Shown here: positions 32,608 through 41,735 of the stretch, one piece after another
How positions within the stretch are numbered: position 1 is the first letter of the stretch
How the letters are laid out: each line of letters starts with the position of its first letter
Origin: Castellaniella daejeonensis
GTDB lineage: Bacteria; Pseudomonadota; Gammaproteobacteria; Burkholderiales; Burkholderiaceae_B
NCBI RefSeq assembly: GCF_039523555.1
Contig: NZ_BAAAFN010000009.1
Location: forward strand, 1 to 64,000
Reading direction: 5' to 3'
DNA: 64,000 nt
Program-made: the position numbers and the translations under genes
Notes under the pieces: model-generated
Told to the model about the DNA's origin: nothing
Databases searched by the model: none
What the model saw: the letters and a program-made list of their open reading frames with translations, nothing else

Positions 32608-33540
32608 ATGGATATCCCGACCCCCCTAGGAACCCGCACATTCGCATCGGTACGCGGTGCCTGGATCGCTCCGGTACTGGCGCTGACTCTGTCCGCATGC
32701 GCACTCCAGAAACCAGCCAATGTCTCCAATGAGGCGCAGCTGACGCCGCCGACGCCATCGGCCACCGCCCTGCTGCAGCTGCCTCCCCCGCAGAAAAAGA
32801 TCGTGGCCGCCGTCTATGGTTTCAGGGATGAAACCGGTCAATACAAACCGTCACCCAGCAGCGCCTTCTCGACGGCCGTGACCCAGGGCGCCGCGTCGAT
32901 GCTGATGAAGGCCCTGAAGGATTCGGGCTGGTACATCCCCGTCGAACGCGAGGGCCTGCAATCCCTGCTGACCGAGCGCCGCGTGCTGCGCGCCCTGGCC
33001 GAGGGTTCGCAAAACGGCAACAACGGGGTGCCGAACCTGCTGCCCGCCTCCATCATCCTGGAGGGCGGCGTGATCGCCTACGACACCAACACGCGAACCG
33101 GCGGCCTGGGGGCGAAGTTCCTGGGCATCGGCCTGAGCACGCAATACAGCGTCGACCAGGTCACGGTCAACCTGCGGGCCGTGGACGTCACGACCGGGGA
33201 AGTCCTGGACAGCGTCTCGACCACCAAGACGATCTTCTCGCACGAGATCCACCCGAGCTACTTCCGCTTCGTCAATTACTACGACCTCCTGGAGATCGAA
33301 GGAGGCTACACACACAACGAGCCCGCCCAGTTGGCCGTGAAAGAAGCCATCGATGCCGCCGTCATGCACCTGACCATCAACGGCATCAAGAACAACCTGT
33401 GGCGCCTGCGGAACCCGGCGGACTGGGACAGCCCGCTGATCCAGCGCTACCTGGCCGCCGAGAAGAACGAGGTGGTGACGGTGACGCCGCGCCAGGCGGT
33501 CGACATGGACACCGAAGCCACACTGACCCAAACCCAATAA
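32608..33540 (+). CDS. csgG: Curli outer-membrane secretion channel CsgG
   Basis: A 310-residue lipoprotein with lipobox LSAC (Cys31). It aligns well with E. coli CsgG: IVAAVYGFRDETGQYKP, DSGWYIPVEREGLQSLLTERRVLRA, SIILEGGVIAYDTNTRTGGLGAKFLGIGLSTQYSVDQVTVNLRAVDVTTGEVLDSVSTTKTIFS, RFVNYYDLLEIEGGYTHNEP. The known constriction loop (YPASNF in E. coli, Tyr51, Asn55, Phe56) reads SPSSAF here (Ser82, Ala86, Phe87), so only the Phe is kept. The protein forms a nine-subunit channel that exports unfolded curlin. Confidence 0.95.
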   Translation: MDIPTPLGTRTFASVRGAWIAPVLALTLSACALQKPANVSNEAQLTPPTPSATALLQLPPPQKKIVAAVYGFRDETGQYKPSPSSAFSTAVTQGAASMLMKALKDSGWYIPVEREGLQSLLTERRVLRALAEGSQNGNNGVPNLLPASIILEGGVIAYDTNTRTGGLGAKFLGIGLSTQYSVDQVTVNLRAVDVTTGEVLDSVSTTKTIFSHEIHPSYFRFVNYYDLLEIEGGYTHNEPAQLAVKEAIDAAVMHLTINGIKNNLWRLRNPADWDSPLIQRYLAAEKNEVVTVTPRQAVDMDTEATLTQTQ

Positions 33541-33549
33541 ACGCCTTGA

Positions 33550-34128
33550 ATGCGGCCTTGTCCGCAGGAGTGCGCCATGAACACATCTTCCCTTGCACGC
33601 GCCCGGCTACCCATCGCTCGCGCCTGCCGGCGCCTGGGCCTGGCCGTCCTGCTGGGCGCCATCGCCCCGGCCGGCTACGGCGCCAGCCCCGATCTTTCGA
33701 TGCCCGGCGAACTGCCGCCTCTGGAACTGCTCGGCGGCGGCGTGCAGTCGCAAATCGTCCAGCGGGGCGGCCTGAACACCGGCGAGATCACCCAGAAAGG
33801 CGCCGATTCGACCGCATCCATCCTTCAGGACGGCGTCCACAACCGCGCGAATACATCGCAATCCGGCGTGGGCAACACGGCCGTGATCCAGCAGGCCGGC
33901 GTCAACAACGAGGCCCAGATCATCCAGGCCGGAATGGGACTCCTGGGCGAGATTCATCAGTACGGCGTGGCCAATCGCGGCCGGCTGGAGCAATACGCCG
34001 GCGACAACTCCGCCAACCTGAGTCAGATCGGCAATTTCAACCAGCTGACGGTGAAGCTCACCACGCCGGGCCCGCTGGCGCCCATCATCCAGCTCGGCAG
34101 CGGCCTGAAGCTTTCCGTCTATCGCTGA
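33550..34128 (+). CDS. csgB: CsgB-like minor curlin (nucleator)
   Basis: A 192-residue secreted protein. After a long, Arg-rich signal region (through about residue 40) there are six tandem repeats of about 22 residues with the curlin pattern I-x-Q-x-G-x-x-N-x-A (SQIVQRGGLNTGEITQ, SILQDGVHNRANTSQ, VIQQAGVNNEAQIIQ, EIHQYGVANRGRLEQ, NLSQIGNFNQLTVK). The last repeat is basic and ends KLSVYR. A basic final repeat and placement before the larger repeat protein suggest the CsgB role: templating fibre growth at the surface. This is inferred from repeat form and order. Confidence 0.8.
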   Translation: MRPCPQECAMNTSSLARARLPIARACRRLGLAVLLGAIAPAGYGASPDLSMPGELPPLELLGGGVQSQIVQRGGLNTGEITQKGADSTASILQDGVHNRANTSQSGVGNTAVIQQAGVNNEAQIIQAGMGLLGEIHQYGVANRGRLEQYAGDNSANLSQIGNFNQLTVKLTTPGPLAPIIQLGSGLKLSVYR

Positions 34129-34219
34129 CGGCACGGTTTTCTTTTCGACGACGCCCGGTTTCAAGACCGCCGGACAGCGTTTTTTTCCCACTGGTCTTGT
34201 CGACTCAAGGAGCTTCAAC

Positions 34220-34981
34220 ATGAAACATTCTCTTTGCGCACTGGCGTCCGGTCTTGCCTTGGCCTTCGCCGGAACGGCGGCATTTGCGGACAGCACCGGC
34301 AATGTCTACCAGAACGGCTTCAACAACGACGCCGACATCACCCAGGCATTCAATGGCGACGCCACCTCGACCATCACCCAGTTCGAGGCGCTCAACGTGG
34401 CCAAGGCCAACCAGTCCCACAACTACTTCGGCACCGCCCTGATCGATATCTATCAGAAGGGATACAACAACTATGCCGACGCGCAGCAGTCGCACAACGC
34501 GGGCGCCACTTCCAACATCGTCCAGAAGGGCGCGAAGAACGTGGCCGAAACGAACCAGAACCACAATACCGTCGCCATGTCCGATATCTACCAGGAGGGG
34601 GTCAACAATACGGCTGACGTCAATCAATCCTGGACCTGGGGTGCCAGCAGCAAGATCGTCCAGAAAGGCCTGAAGAACGTGGCGGAGACCAACCAGGAGT
34701 ACAGCACCAACGTGAGCTCCGACATCTATCAGGACGGGTTCAACAACTCCGCCGATGTCCAGCAGAAATGGACCTCCAATGCCGACGCCAAGATCGTCCA
34801 GGCCGGCTTCATGAACACCAGCACGGTGAAGCAGCAGTTCGGCTACAACCAGCATGCCGACCTCTATCAGGAGGGATGGTTGAACTCGGCATCCGTGATG
34901 CAGACCGGGTCCAATCTCAATGCCACGGCCGTGCAGATCGGGTTCGGGAACACGGCGACATTCAACCAGACGGGTTGGTAA
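34220..34981 (+). CDS. csgA: CsgA-like major curlin
   Basis: A 253-residue secreted protein with signal peptide ending TAAFA. It has about ten tandem repeats of 23-24 residues. Two kinds alternate: an IYQ-x-G-x-NN-x-AD form (IYQKGYNNYADAQQ, IYQEGVNNTADVNQ, IYQDGFNNSADVQQ) and an IVQ-KG-x-x-N-x-AETNQ form (IVQKGAKNVAETNQ, IVQKGLKNVAETNQ). E. coli CsgA has five repeats of one kind. The Gln/Asn ladder and Gly/Asn turns fit a cross-beta solenoid amyloid. AAGGAG lies before the ATG. It is the last and longest repeat protein of the curli set. Confidence 0.88.
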   Translation: MKHSLCALASGLALAFAGTAAFADSTGNVYQNGFNNDADITQAFNGDATSTITQFEALNVAKANQSHNYFGTALIDIYQKGYNNYADAQQSHNAGATSNIVQKGAKNVAETNQNHNTVAMSDIYQEGVNNTADVNQSWTWGASSKIVQKGLKNVAETNQEYSTNVSSDIYQDGFNNSADVQQKWTSNADAKIVQAGFMNTSTVKQQFGYNQHADLYQEGWLNSASVMQTGSNLNATAVQIGFGNTATFNQTGW

Positions 34982-35007
34982 GCCCGCAGGCCTTCGCGCC
35001 AGGATCC

Positions 35008-35033
35008 CCGGCGGGGCAGCCATGCCTCGCCGG
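35008..35033 (+). terminator. Hairpin after the major curlin gene
   Basis: CCGGCGGGGC (35008-35017) pairs with 35024-35033 around AGCCAT, with one G-T pair, 26 bases after the csgA stop. No T-run follows, so it could be a partial terminator or a 3' stabiliser that keeps curlin message above that of the downstream genes. Confidence 0.5.
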
Positions 35034-35064
35034 AGATTCCTCCCCCTTTCTCCGGAGCACGATC

Positions 35065-35382
35065 ATGATGGCGGCAGATCTGAATCTCCAGGTTTGGCTG
35101 GACAGCGGTACCGGCGCGCAAGCCGGCACGGTCGTGCCCTACGTCCAGAGCCCGGAAGATCGTGCCATCGACTACCGGCTCCAGGCCACCAAGCAAGGAC
35201 CTTCGGGCACTTCGCAGATCACCCAGAGCGGCTCGGTCGCCCTGCAGGCCAACCAACCTACCGCGCTGACGCGGTTCTCCATGTCGCTCGGGACGCACGA
35301 TCAATGCCAGATCGAGCTGCTCATCTTCTCCCAGGGCGTCCAGGCGGGGACCTATCGCTTCACTTGCCCCCGCGCTCACTGA
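35065..35382 (+). CDS. csgH: CsgC/CsgH-like curli assembly protein
   Basis: A 105-residue protein. The C-terminal part VALQANQPTALTRFSMSLGTHDQCQIELLIFSQG matches the ANQP-x-ALT block of CsgC, and the size fits CsgC/CsgH, small immunoglobulin-fold periplasmic proteins that block premature curlin aggregation. GGAG precedes the ATG pair at 35065/35068. Unlike known members it has no visible signal peptide: the frame starts MMAADLNLQVWLDSG and the in-frame sequence upstream, which overlaps csgA, is not signal-like. Cysteines are at DQCQI and FTCP. Confidence 0.75.
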   Translation: MMAADLNLQVWLDSGTGAQAGTVVPYVQSPEDRAIDYRLQATKQGPSGTSQITQSGSVALQANQPTALTRFSMSLGTHDQCQIELLIFSQGVQAGTYRFTCPRAH

Positions 35383-35406
35383 CATCTCCACACCACGAGA
35401 TCCACC

Positions 35407-37857
35407 GTGAACGACACCCTGCCCCTCGCCGCATTTACTTTTTGTACGCTCCTGGCACTTCCTGCCATCAGCGCGCAAGCGGCAACTTCCGATTACCAGG
35501 CGCTCATCCGCGAAGCCCGCGCGGGCGACTACGCCCCCGCGCTGCAGATGCTGGAACAGCGGCTGGACCGCAATCCCAAGGACGGCCGGGCCCTGGCCGA
35601 CTACCTGGTGATCGCCGGATGGTCCGGCAATCACACGGCCGTCCTGCAGGCCTACGAACGGGCTGGCTCGCCTGCAGCGCTGCCCGCACCCGCATTGAAC
35701 GCGGTCGCACGCGCGTACCGGGATGCGCAGCAGTGGCCCACGGCCATCGATCTGTTCAGCCAGGGTGAGCGCCGTTTCCCCGACCAGGCGATGTTCGCCT
35801 ACGGGCATGTCATGACCCTGGCGGACGCAGGGCGTTCGGCCGAGGCGATCGAACGCGGCCAGGCACTCGCCACAGGCCGCCCCGACGACCCCGATGCGCA
35901 CCTGGCGCTGGCCTATGCGCACGGCCGCAACGGGCAGCCGTACGCAGCCCTGGAACAGGCCTCCCAGGCCTACTCTCTGGCTCCGGAACGCCCCTACGTC
36001 GTGCGCGCCTATGTGCTCGCCCAGCAGGACGCGGGACTGCCGCAGAGCGCCCTGCGGCTGGCCGACGCGCATCCGGGCCTGATGAATCCCGCGCAGACGC
36101 GGTCGCTGCAGGCCGACGCCGCCGCACAGCTCGTGCGCGCGGCCATGACGGCGTCTCGCGGCGAAGCCAACCGCTATGCGCTGGCCGACCAGGCCCTGGC
36201 AACGTACGAGAAACTGATCCCCGAATGGGATGCCCTGGGCCCGCCGGCCCGCGCCGACGCGGACCGCGCCCGGGCCGACCGGCTGCAGGCCCTGAGCGCC
36301 CGCCGGCGCCCGCGGGAACTGGTGGCGGCATACGAAACCATGCGGGCCGAAGGCCGCCCGGTGCCCGCCTACGTACTGGACGACGTGGCCTCGGCCTATC
36401 TGGCGCTGCGCCAGCCGGAAAAGGCCGAACCCCTGTTCCGGCAGTCGCTCGAATCCCAGGCGGTCCAGCCGCAGACCGCCGCTCATCTCCAGAGCGAAAT
36501 CGGCCTGTTCTATGCGCTGACCGAATCCGACCCCACGCTCGACAAGCAGCAGCAGTTCAACCAGGAGGCGGAGTCCATCCCGGTCTGGATCTACCACAAG
36601 GGCGATCCGGTCCGATATCCGAATGCCGTCAAGCTGGATGCGGCGCTGGCTGGCGCCATGGCAACGTTGTATTCCGGCCGGACGCGGCAGGCGCAGGAAC
36701 AGCTCGACGCCATGGTCGAGCTCGCCCCCAACAATTCCCAGCTGCGCACCGCGCGTGCCCAGGTCTATCGCGCCCGCGGACTGCCCCGGCATGCCGAGGC
36801 GGACCTGCAGATCGCCCAGACGCAGGATCCCCGTTCGATCCGCGTCGTGCAGGAACAGGCCAGCACCGCCCTGATGCTGAACGAACCGAACGAAGCCGAC
36901 CCGCTGATCGACGACCTGCTGGCGCGCGCCCCCGAAGACCCCGCCGTGCAGCGGCTGGCCGAGGACCGCGACATCGCCCGGAAAGCCGAACTGCAGGTTA
37001 CCGGCGGCTACGGCGCCACCAACGACAGCCCGGTGCTGGGCAGCCACGAACTGAGCATCGAGTCGACGCTGTATTCCCCGCCGGTCACCGATCATTGGCG
37101 GGTCTTTGCCGGGACGGGCTATTCGCAGGCGGAATTCGAGGACGGCAACGCGCACCTTGCCTGGGCGCGCGCGGGCGCGCAGTGGCGCAGCCGCGACATC
37201 ACCGCGCAGGCCGAAGTGTCCGCCAACCGATTCGGATTCGGCACTCTCGCCGGCGCCGCGGTGTCCGCTCAGTATGCGCTGGACGATCACTGGCAGATCG
37301 GTGCGGAAGCAGCCCTCAAGTCACGCGACACACCCCTGAAGGCGCTACGGCACGACATCACGTCCAACCGGTTCGGCGTAGCGGTCCGCTGGCACGGCGA
37401 CGAGCGCCGGGAATGGTCGCTGGCCGTATTCCCCAGCTATTTTTCGGACGGCAACCGCCGCATCGAAGTGGAAGTATCGGGCCGGCAACGGCTGTACACG
37501 ACTCCGCGCGTCCGGATGGATGCCCTGCTGGAGCTTTCCGGATCGCACAACAGCGCGGACGATGCGCCCTACTTCAACCCGAAATCCGATTTCACCGCCC
37601 TGCCGATGCTCGAGGTCGTCCACACGCTGTACCAGCGGTACGACACGCGGTGGGAACAGCGGTTCCTGGCGGGTGCCGGCCTGTATTCGCAACAGGATCA
37701 TGGCAGCGGCGCCATCTTCCAGATCGGATACGGCCAGCACTTCCAGTACGCCAGGAACCTCGATTTCGGCGTGCTGCTGACCGGCACATCCCGCCCGTAC
37801 GACGGTCAAAGGGAGCGCGACTTCCGCGTCCTCGTTTCCATGACCTACCGATTCTGA
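35407..37857 (+). CDS. pgaA: Poly-beta-1,6-N-acetyl-D-glucosamine export porin PgaA
   Basis: An 816-residue outer-membrane protein (E. coli PgaA 807). A signal peptide ends near PAISAQA. The first 500 or so residues form tetratricopeptide repeats in the periplasm (YQALIREARAGDYAPALQMLEQRLDRNPKDGRAL and many similar). From about residue 520 an outer-membrane beta-barrel follows (ELQVTGGYGATNDSPVLGSHE to a final FRVLVSMTYRF with terminal Phe). It exports partly deacetylated PNAG. The start is GTG at 35407, 24 bases after the CsgC/H-like gene, so curli and PNAG genes may be co-transcribed. Confidence 0.92.
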   Translation: MNDTLPLAAFTFCTLLALPAISAQAATSDYQALIREARAGDYAPALQMLEQRLDRNPKDGRALADYLVIAGWSGNHTAVLQAYERAGSPAALPAPALNAVARAYRDAQQWPTAIDLFSQGERRFPDQAMFAYGHVMTLADAGRSAEAIERGQALATGRPDDPDAHLALAYAHGRNGQPYAALEQASQAYSLAPERPYVVRAYVLAQQDAGLPQSALRLADAHPGLMNPAQTRSLQADAAAQLVRAAMTASRGEANRYALADQALATYEKLIPEWDALGPPARADADRARADRLQALSARRRPRELVAAYETMRAEGRPVPAYVLDDVASAYLALRQPEKAEPLFRQSLESQAVQPQTAAHLQSEIGLFYALTESDPTLDKQQQFNQEAESIPVWIYHKGDPVRYPNAVKLDAALAGAMATLYSGRTRQAQEQLDAMVELAPNNSQLRTARAQVYRARGLPRHAEADLQIAQTQDPRSIRVVQEQASTALMLNEPNEADPLIDDLLARAPEDPAVQRLAEDRDIARKAELQVTGGYGATNDSPVLGSHELSIESTLYSPPVTDHWRVFAGTGYSQAEFEDGNAHLAWARAGAQWRSRDITAQAEVSANRFGFGTLAGAAVSAQYALDDHWQIGAEAALKSRDTPLKALRHDITSNRFGVAVRWHGDERREWSLAVFPSYFSDGNRRIEVEVSGRQRLYTTPRVRMDALLELSGSHNSADDAPYFNPKSDFTALPMLEVVHTLYQRYDTRWEQRFLAGAGLYSQQDHGSGAIFQIGYGQHFQYARNLDFGVLLTGTSRPYDGQRERDFRVLVSMTYRF

Positions 37858-37871
37858 AACCGGAGCGATCC

Positions 37872-39893
37872 ATGCCACGCGTTCATGTCTCCGTCTTTCA
37901 ATGCATCGCGCTCGCCTGCTGCCTGCTCCTGAGCGCCTGCGCCGGTAGCGCACCCCGGCTCACGCCGGTGAACGAGCGGCCCGTGCCTGCGCTGGACCAG
38001 CCCTGGCCGAAGAACCATGTCCTCATCCTGGCCTACCACGACATCGAGGACACCGATCCCGACCAGCGCTTCCTGTCGGTCCGGACCGATCTCTTCGTCG
38101 CGCAGATGGAATGGCTGAAGACGCACGGCTACCAGGCCGTCTCGGTGGACCAGATACTGCAGGCGCATGACGGCGGGGCGCCGTTGCCCGAAAAAGCGGT
38201 ACTGCTGACCTTCGACGACGGCTACCGCAGCTTCTACAACCGCGCGTTTCCCATTCTGAAGGCCATGAACTGGCCCGCGGTCTGGGCGCCCGTGGGCAAA
38301 TGGCTGGACACCCCGGCAACCGAACCCGTCATGTTCGGCACGATCCGCGTCCCCAGGGAACGGTTCGCCACCTGGGACGAGGTCACACGCGTCGCGGCAT
38401 CGGGCCTGGTGGAGATCGCCTCTCATACGGATGACCTGCATCACGGCATCATCGCCAACCCCCAGGGCAATATGGAGCCGGCCGCCGCCACGCACCGCTA
38501 CGATCCCGCGACGCAGACCTACGAAAGCAACACGGCCTATCGCCAGCGGATCGACACCGACGTGCAAAACATCACGCACAAGATCGGGAAAGCAGCCGGC
38601 AAGTCTCCCCGGGTATGGATCTGGCCGTACGGCGCCGCCAGCGGCGAGGCAATGGGCATCATCCAGCAGCACGGCTACCGGATCGGCCTGACCCTGAACG
38701 ACGGCCTGGCCAGCACGGATCACCTGAGCGCCATGCCGCGCCTGCTCATCAACGGCTCACCCGACATGGAAGCGTTTGCCCGGTCCGTGCTCGCCCTGGA
38801 GTCGCGGGGAATCCAGCGGGTCGCCCAGGTCGACCTCGATTACGTCTACGATCCCGATCCCCTGCAGATGGATCGGAACCTGGGCACACTGGTGCAGCGC
38901 ATCGCCGATCTCGAGATCAGCACGGTCTACCTGCAGGCCTTCGCCGACCCGGAGGGCGACGGCCTCGCCCGCGCGGTCTACTTTCCCAACCGCTGGCTGC
39001 CGGTGCGGGCCGACCTGTTCAACCGGGCGGTCTGGCAGCTCAGGACCCGCGCCCATGTCGAGGTCTACGCCTGGATGCCCGTCCTGAGTTTCGACCTGCC
39101 CGACGGCATCGCACGGATTGACCGATGGAACCCGGCCGACGCGGCCGCCCCGGCACAGCCGGATCCGGGTCAATATCGCCGGCTGTCTCCGTTCGACTCC
39201 CAGGCGCGCCAGGCCATCACCGAGCTCTACGAGGACATGGCGCGCAGCGCGCCGGTGGACGGCATCCTCTTCCATGACGATGCAATCCTGAGCGACTACG
39301 AGGATGCGAGCCCGCCCGCGCTCGCCGCCTACCGTGCCGCGGGCCTGCCGGATTCGATCGCAGCGCTGCGCGCCGATCCGGACACATGGCAACGCTGGAC
39401 GCGCTTCAAGAGCCGCAGCCTGATCGAGCTGACGGAGCAGCTGGCGGCGCATGTCCGCGCCATCCGCGGCATCCAGGTCAAAACGGCCCGCAACATCTAT
39501 GCCGAGCCGATCCTGAACCCGGCCAGCGAAGCCTGGTTCGCGCAAAACCTGGACGATTTCCTCGCGGCCTATGACTGGACCGTGCCCATGGCGATGCCGC
39601 TGATGGAGCGGGTTCCCGCCGCGCGGGCCGATGCCTGGCTCGACCGCCTGGTCGCAACGGTCCGGCAGCGCCCGGAGGCGCTGGAGCGCACCGTGTTCGA
39701 ACTCCAGACACGCGACTGGAACCGGCCGGGCAGCCCCCACGTGAGCGGCTCGGTCCTGGCCGGATGGATGCAGCGCCTGCAACGCGCCGGTGCCCCGAAT
39801 TTCGGCTACTACCCGGACGATTTCGCGCAGGATCGGCCGAAACTCGAAACCATCCGGCCCGCGATCTCGACGGCCTGGTATCCCCACCGCTGA
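37872..39893 (+). CDS. pgaB: PNAG deacetylase PgaB
   Basis: A 673-residue lipoprotein (lipobox LLSAC), the same size as E. coli PgaB. The N-terminal carbohydrate-esterase-4 deacetylase shows LILAYHDIED, the metal-site LLTFDDGYRSFYN and EIASHTDDLHHG. The C-terminal half (from about residue 320) is the glycoside-hydrolase-like domain (LDYVYDPDPLQMDRNLGTLVQRI, YAWMPVLSFDLP, DGILFHDDAILSDYEDASP) that binds and, in Bordetella, cuts PNAG. Deacetylation is needed for export through PgaA. The start at 37872 lies 14 bases after pgaA. Confidence 0.95.
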   Translation: MPRVHVSVFQCIALACCLLLSACAGSAPRLTPVNERPVPALDQPWPKNHVLILAYHDIEDTDPDQRFLSVRTDLFVAQMEWLKTHGYQAVSVDQILQAHDGGAPLPEKAVLLTFDDGYRSFYNRAFPILKAMNWPAVWAPVGKWLDTPATEPVMFGTIRVPRERFATWDEVTRVAASGLVEIASHTDDLHHGIIANPQGNMEPAAATHRYDPATQTYESNTAYRQRIDTDVQNITHKIGKAAGKSPRVWIWPYGAASGEAMGIIQQHGYRIGLTLNDGLASTDHLSAMPRLLINGSPDMEAFARSVLALESRGIQRVAQVDLDYVYDPDPLQMDRNLGTLVQRIADLEISTVYLQAFADPEGDGLARAVYFPNRWLPVRADLFNRAVWQLRTRAHVEVYAWMPVLSFDLPDGIARIDRWNPADAAAPAQPDPGQYRRLSPFDSQARQAITELYEDMARSAPVDGILFHDDAILSDYEDASPPALAAYRAAGLPDSIAALRADPDTWQRWTRFKSRSLIELTEQLAAHVRAIRGIQVKTARNIYAEPILNPASEAWFAQNLDDFLAAYDWTVPMAMPLMERVPAARADAWLDRLVATVRQRPEALERTVFELQTRDWNRPGSPHVSGSVLAGWMQRLQRAGAPNFGYYPDDFAQDRPKLETIRPAISTAWYPHR

Positions 39894-39905
39894 GGAGAAG
39901 CTGCG

Positions 39906-41240
39906 ATGACGGACCGACTGCTCGCCTTCCTGATCCTGTGCCTGGTCGCCGGCGCGCCCGTGGGCGCTGCCCTGCTGTGGACGGGCAACCTGATCCTGGA
40001 CTTCGTCTTCTTCTACCCCCTGTTCATGTCGGGCCTGTGGATGTTCGGCGGGCTGTACTACTGGCTGCACTGGGAACGGCGCTGGCCCTGGGGGCCCGGA
40101 ACCCCCCCTCCTTACCTGCCGGGACTGCCCTGGATTTCCATCCTGATCCCTTGCCACAATGAGGTCCAGCACGGCGCCGACACCGTGCTGTCGGCCCTGG
40201 GCCAACGCTATCCACGGATAGAAGTGCTCGCCATCGACGATGGCTCCACAGACGGCACGGGCGACATGCTGGACCAACTGGCCGAGTCCCACCCGCGGCT
40301 GCGCGTGATCCACCTTGCCCGCAATCAGGGCAAGGCAATGGCCTTGCGCATGGGCGCACTGGCGGCCCGGGGCGAATATCTGGTCTGCATCGACGGCGAC
40401 GCCATCCTGGAACGCGATGCAGCAGCCTACCTGGTGGCGCCCATGGTCCGCCACCCGCGGGTCGGCGCAGTCACCGGCAACCCGCGCGTGCGCACCCGGT
40501 CCACGCTGATCGGCCGCGTCCAGGTCGGCGAATTCTCTTCCATCGTGGGCCTGATCAAGCGCACCCAGCGCGTCTACGGCCAGGTGTTCACCGTATCCGG
40601 GGTGGTGGCAGCCTTCCGGCGCAAGGCGCTGGATCGGGTCGGCTACTGGAGCCTGGACATGGTGACCGAGGACATCGACATCAGCTGGAAGCTGCAGCGC
40701 GACCACTGGTCGATCTTCTTCGAGCCGCGCGCCCTGTGCTGGATCCTGATGCCCGAAACGCTGCGCGGCCTGTGGAAGCAGCGGCTGCGTTGGGCGCAGG
40801 GCGGTGCCGAGGTCTTCCTGAAGAATCTCCCCGGCATCCGGGCCTGGCATTACCACCGCCTCTGGCCGATGGCGCTGGAATACTGCATCTCGACGGTCTG
40901 GTCCTTCGCCCTGGCATTGTCCCTGGTGCTGTGGGGGGCCGGCCTGCTGGTGCAGCTGCCCGACCGCATCCAGGTCGAGACACTGATGCCGCCCGCCTTT
41001 ACCGGCATGGTGCTGGCCGTGGCCTGCCTGCTGCAGTTCTGCATCAGCATCTTCATCGACCACCGCTACGAGCGCGGCCTGTTTCGCTCGCTGTACTGGG
41101 TGATCTGGTATCCCCTGGCCTACTGGCTGATCAGCCTGCTCACCACGCTGTGGGCCTTTCCCCGCGTCATGCTCAGGCGCCACCGCGCCAGGGCCCGCTG
41201 GGAAAGTCCCGACCGCGGCATCAAGGCGCCCACACCATGA
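39906..41240 (+). CDS. pgaC: PNAG synthase glycosyltransferase PgaC
   Basis: A 444-residue inner-membrane GT2 processive synthase. Two N-terminal helices precede ISILIPCHNE, then IDDGSTDGTGD, CIDGDAILERDA (metal-binding Asp pair), MVTEDIDISWKL and the catalytic QRLRWAQGG. Three C-terminal helices follow. It polymerises UDP-GlcNAc with PgaD in a c-di-GMP-dependent way in known systems. Its stop overlaps the pgaD start (ATGA). Confidence 0.95.
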   Translation: MTDRLLAFLILCLVAGAPVGAALLWTGNLILDFVFFYPLFMSGLWMFGGLYYWLHWERRWPWGPGTPPPYLPGLPWISILIPCHNEVQHGADTVLSALGQRYPRIEVLAIDDGSTDGTGDMLDQLAESHPRLRVIHLARNQGKAMALRMGALAARGEYLVCIDGDAILERDAAAYLVAPMVRHPRVGAVTGNPRVRTRSTLIGRVQVGEFSSIVGLIKRTQRVYGQVFTVSGVVAAFRRKALDRVGYWSLDMVTEDIDISWKLQRDHWSIFFEPRALCWILMPETLRGLWKQRLRWAQGGAEVFLKNLPGIRAWHYHRLWPMALEYCISTVWSFALALSLVLWGAGLLVQLPDRIQVETLMPPAFTGMVLAVACLLQFCISIFIDHRYERGLFRSLYWVIWYPLAYWLISLLTTLWAFPRVMLRRHRARARWESPDRGIKAPTP

Positions 41241-41695
41241 TGATCGTCAAAACCCCCCGCTCCACCCTCGTAGCCGCACTCGACTGCCTGCTCACGGCGC
41301 TGGCCTGGGCCGCATTCTGTTTCCTGTTTGCATCCGGCGTCCAATCCCTGCTGGTGGGCCCGGCGCCTGCAGCCGACCCCGTCGTGTCCAGGCTGCTGCC
41401 CGATGCGCAGGCTCTGCTGGCGTACACGCTGGTGGCGGCCTGGATCGGGCTGCTGCTGGCCGCCTGGGCCTGCTACAACGCCGTGCGCTTCAGCGGCATC
41501 GACCGGCGCAAGCCCCTGGGCGACACGCTGCCCGCCGAGATGGCGAGCCACTTCGGCATCAGCCCCATGCAGCTCCAGGTTCTGCGGTCCAGCCGGACGA
41601 TCCTGTTCCACCATACCGATGAAGGCAGGATCAGCATGATCGACTTTGCCCATGACGCAGATGCCGTCTGCGATTCAATACAAATGAAACAATGA
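41237..41695 (+). CDS. pgaD: PNAG synthase accessory subunit PgaD
   Basis: A 152-residue protein with two membrane helices (about residues 10-35 and 58-80) and a cytoplasmic tail. It begins at 41237 in an ATGA overlap with pgaC. Family similarity is weak, as usual for PgaD. The assignment rests on size, two-helix topology and its fixed place after pgaC. In E. coli PgaC and PgaD jointly bind c-di-GMP. Confidence 0.85.
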   Translation: MMIVKTPRSTLVAALDCLLTALAWAAFCFLFASGVQSLLVGPAPAADPVVSRLLPDAQALLAYTLVAAWIGLLLAAWACYNAVRFSGIDRRKPLGDTLPAEMASHFGISPMQLQVLRSSRTILFHHTDEGRISMIDFAHDADAVCDSIQMKQ

Positions 41696-41735
41696 TGCAC
41701 ATAGAATGATCATGAACAGAAAAATAAGTCACAAA

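Noticed and set aside
34867..37290. An 807-codon minus-strand frame opposite csgH and pgaA
   Set aside because: It is antisense to pgaA, whose signal peptide, TPR repeats and C-terminal barrel are convincing; the antisense translation has no motif.
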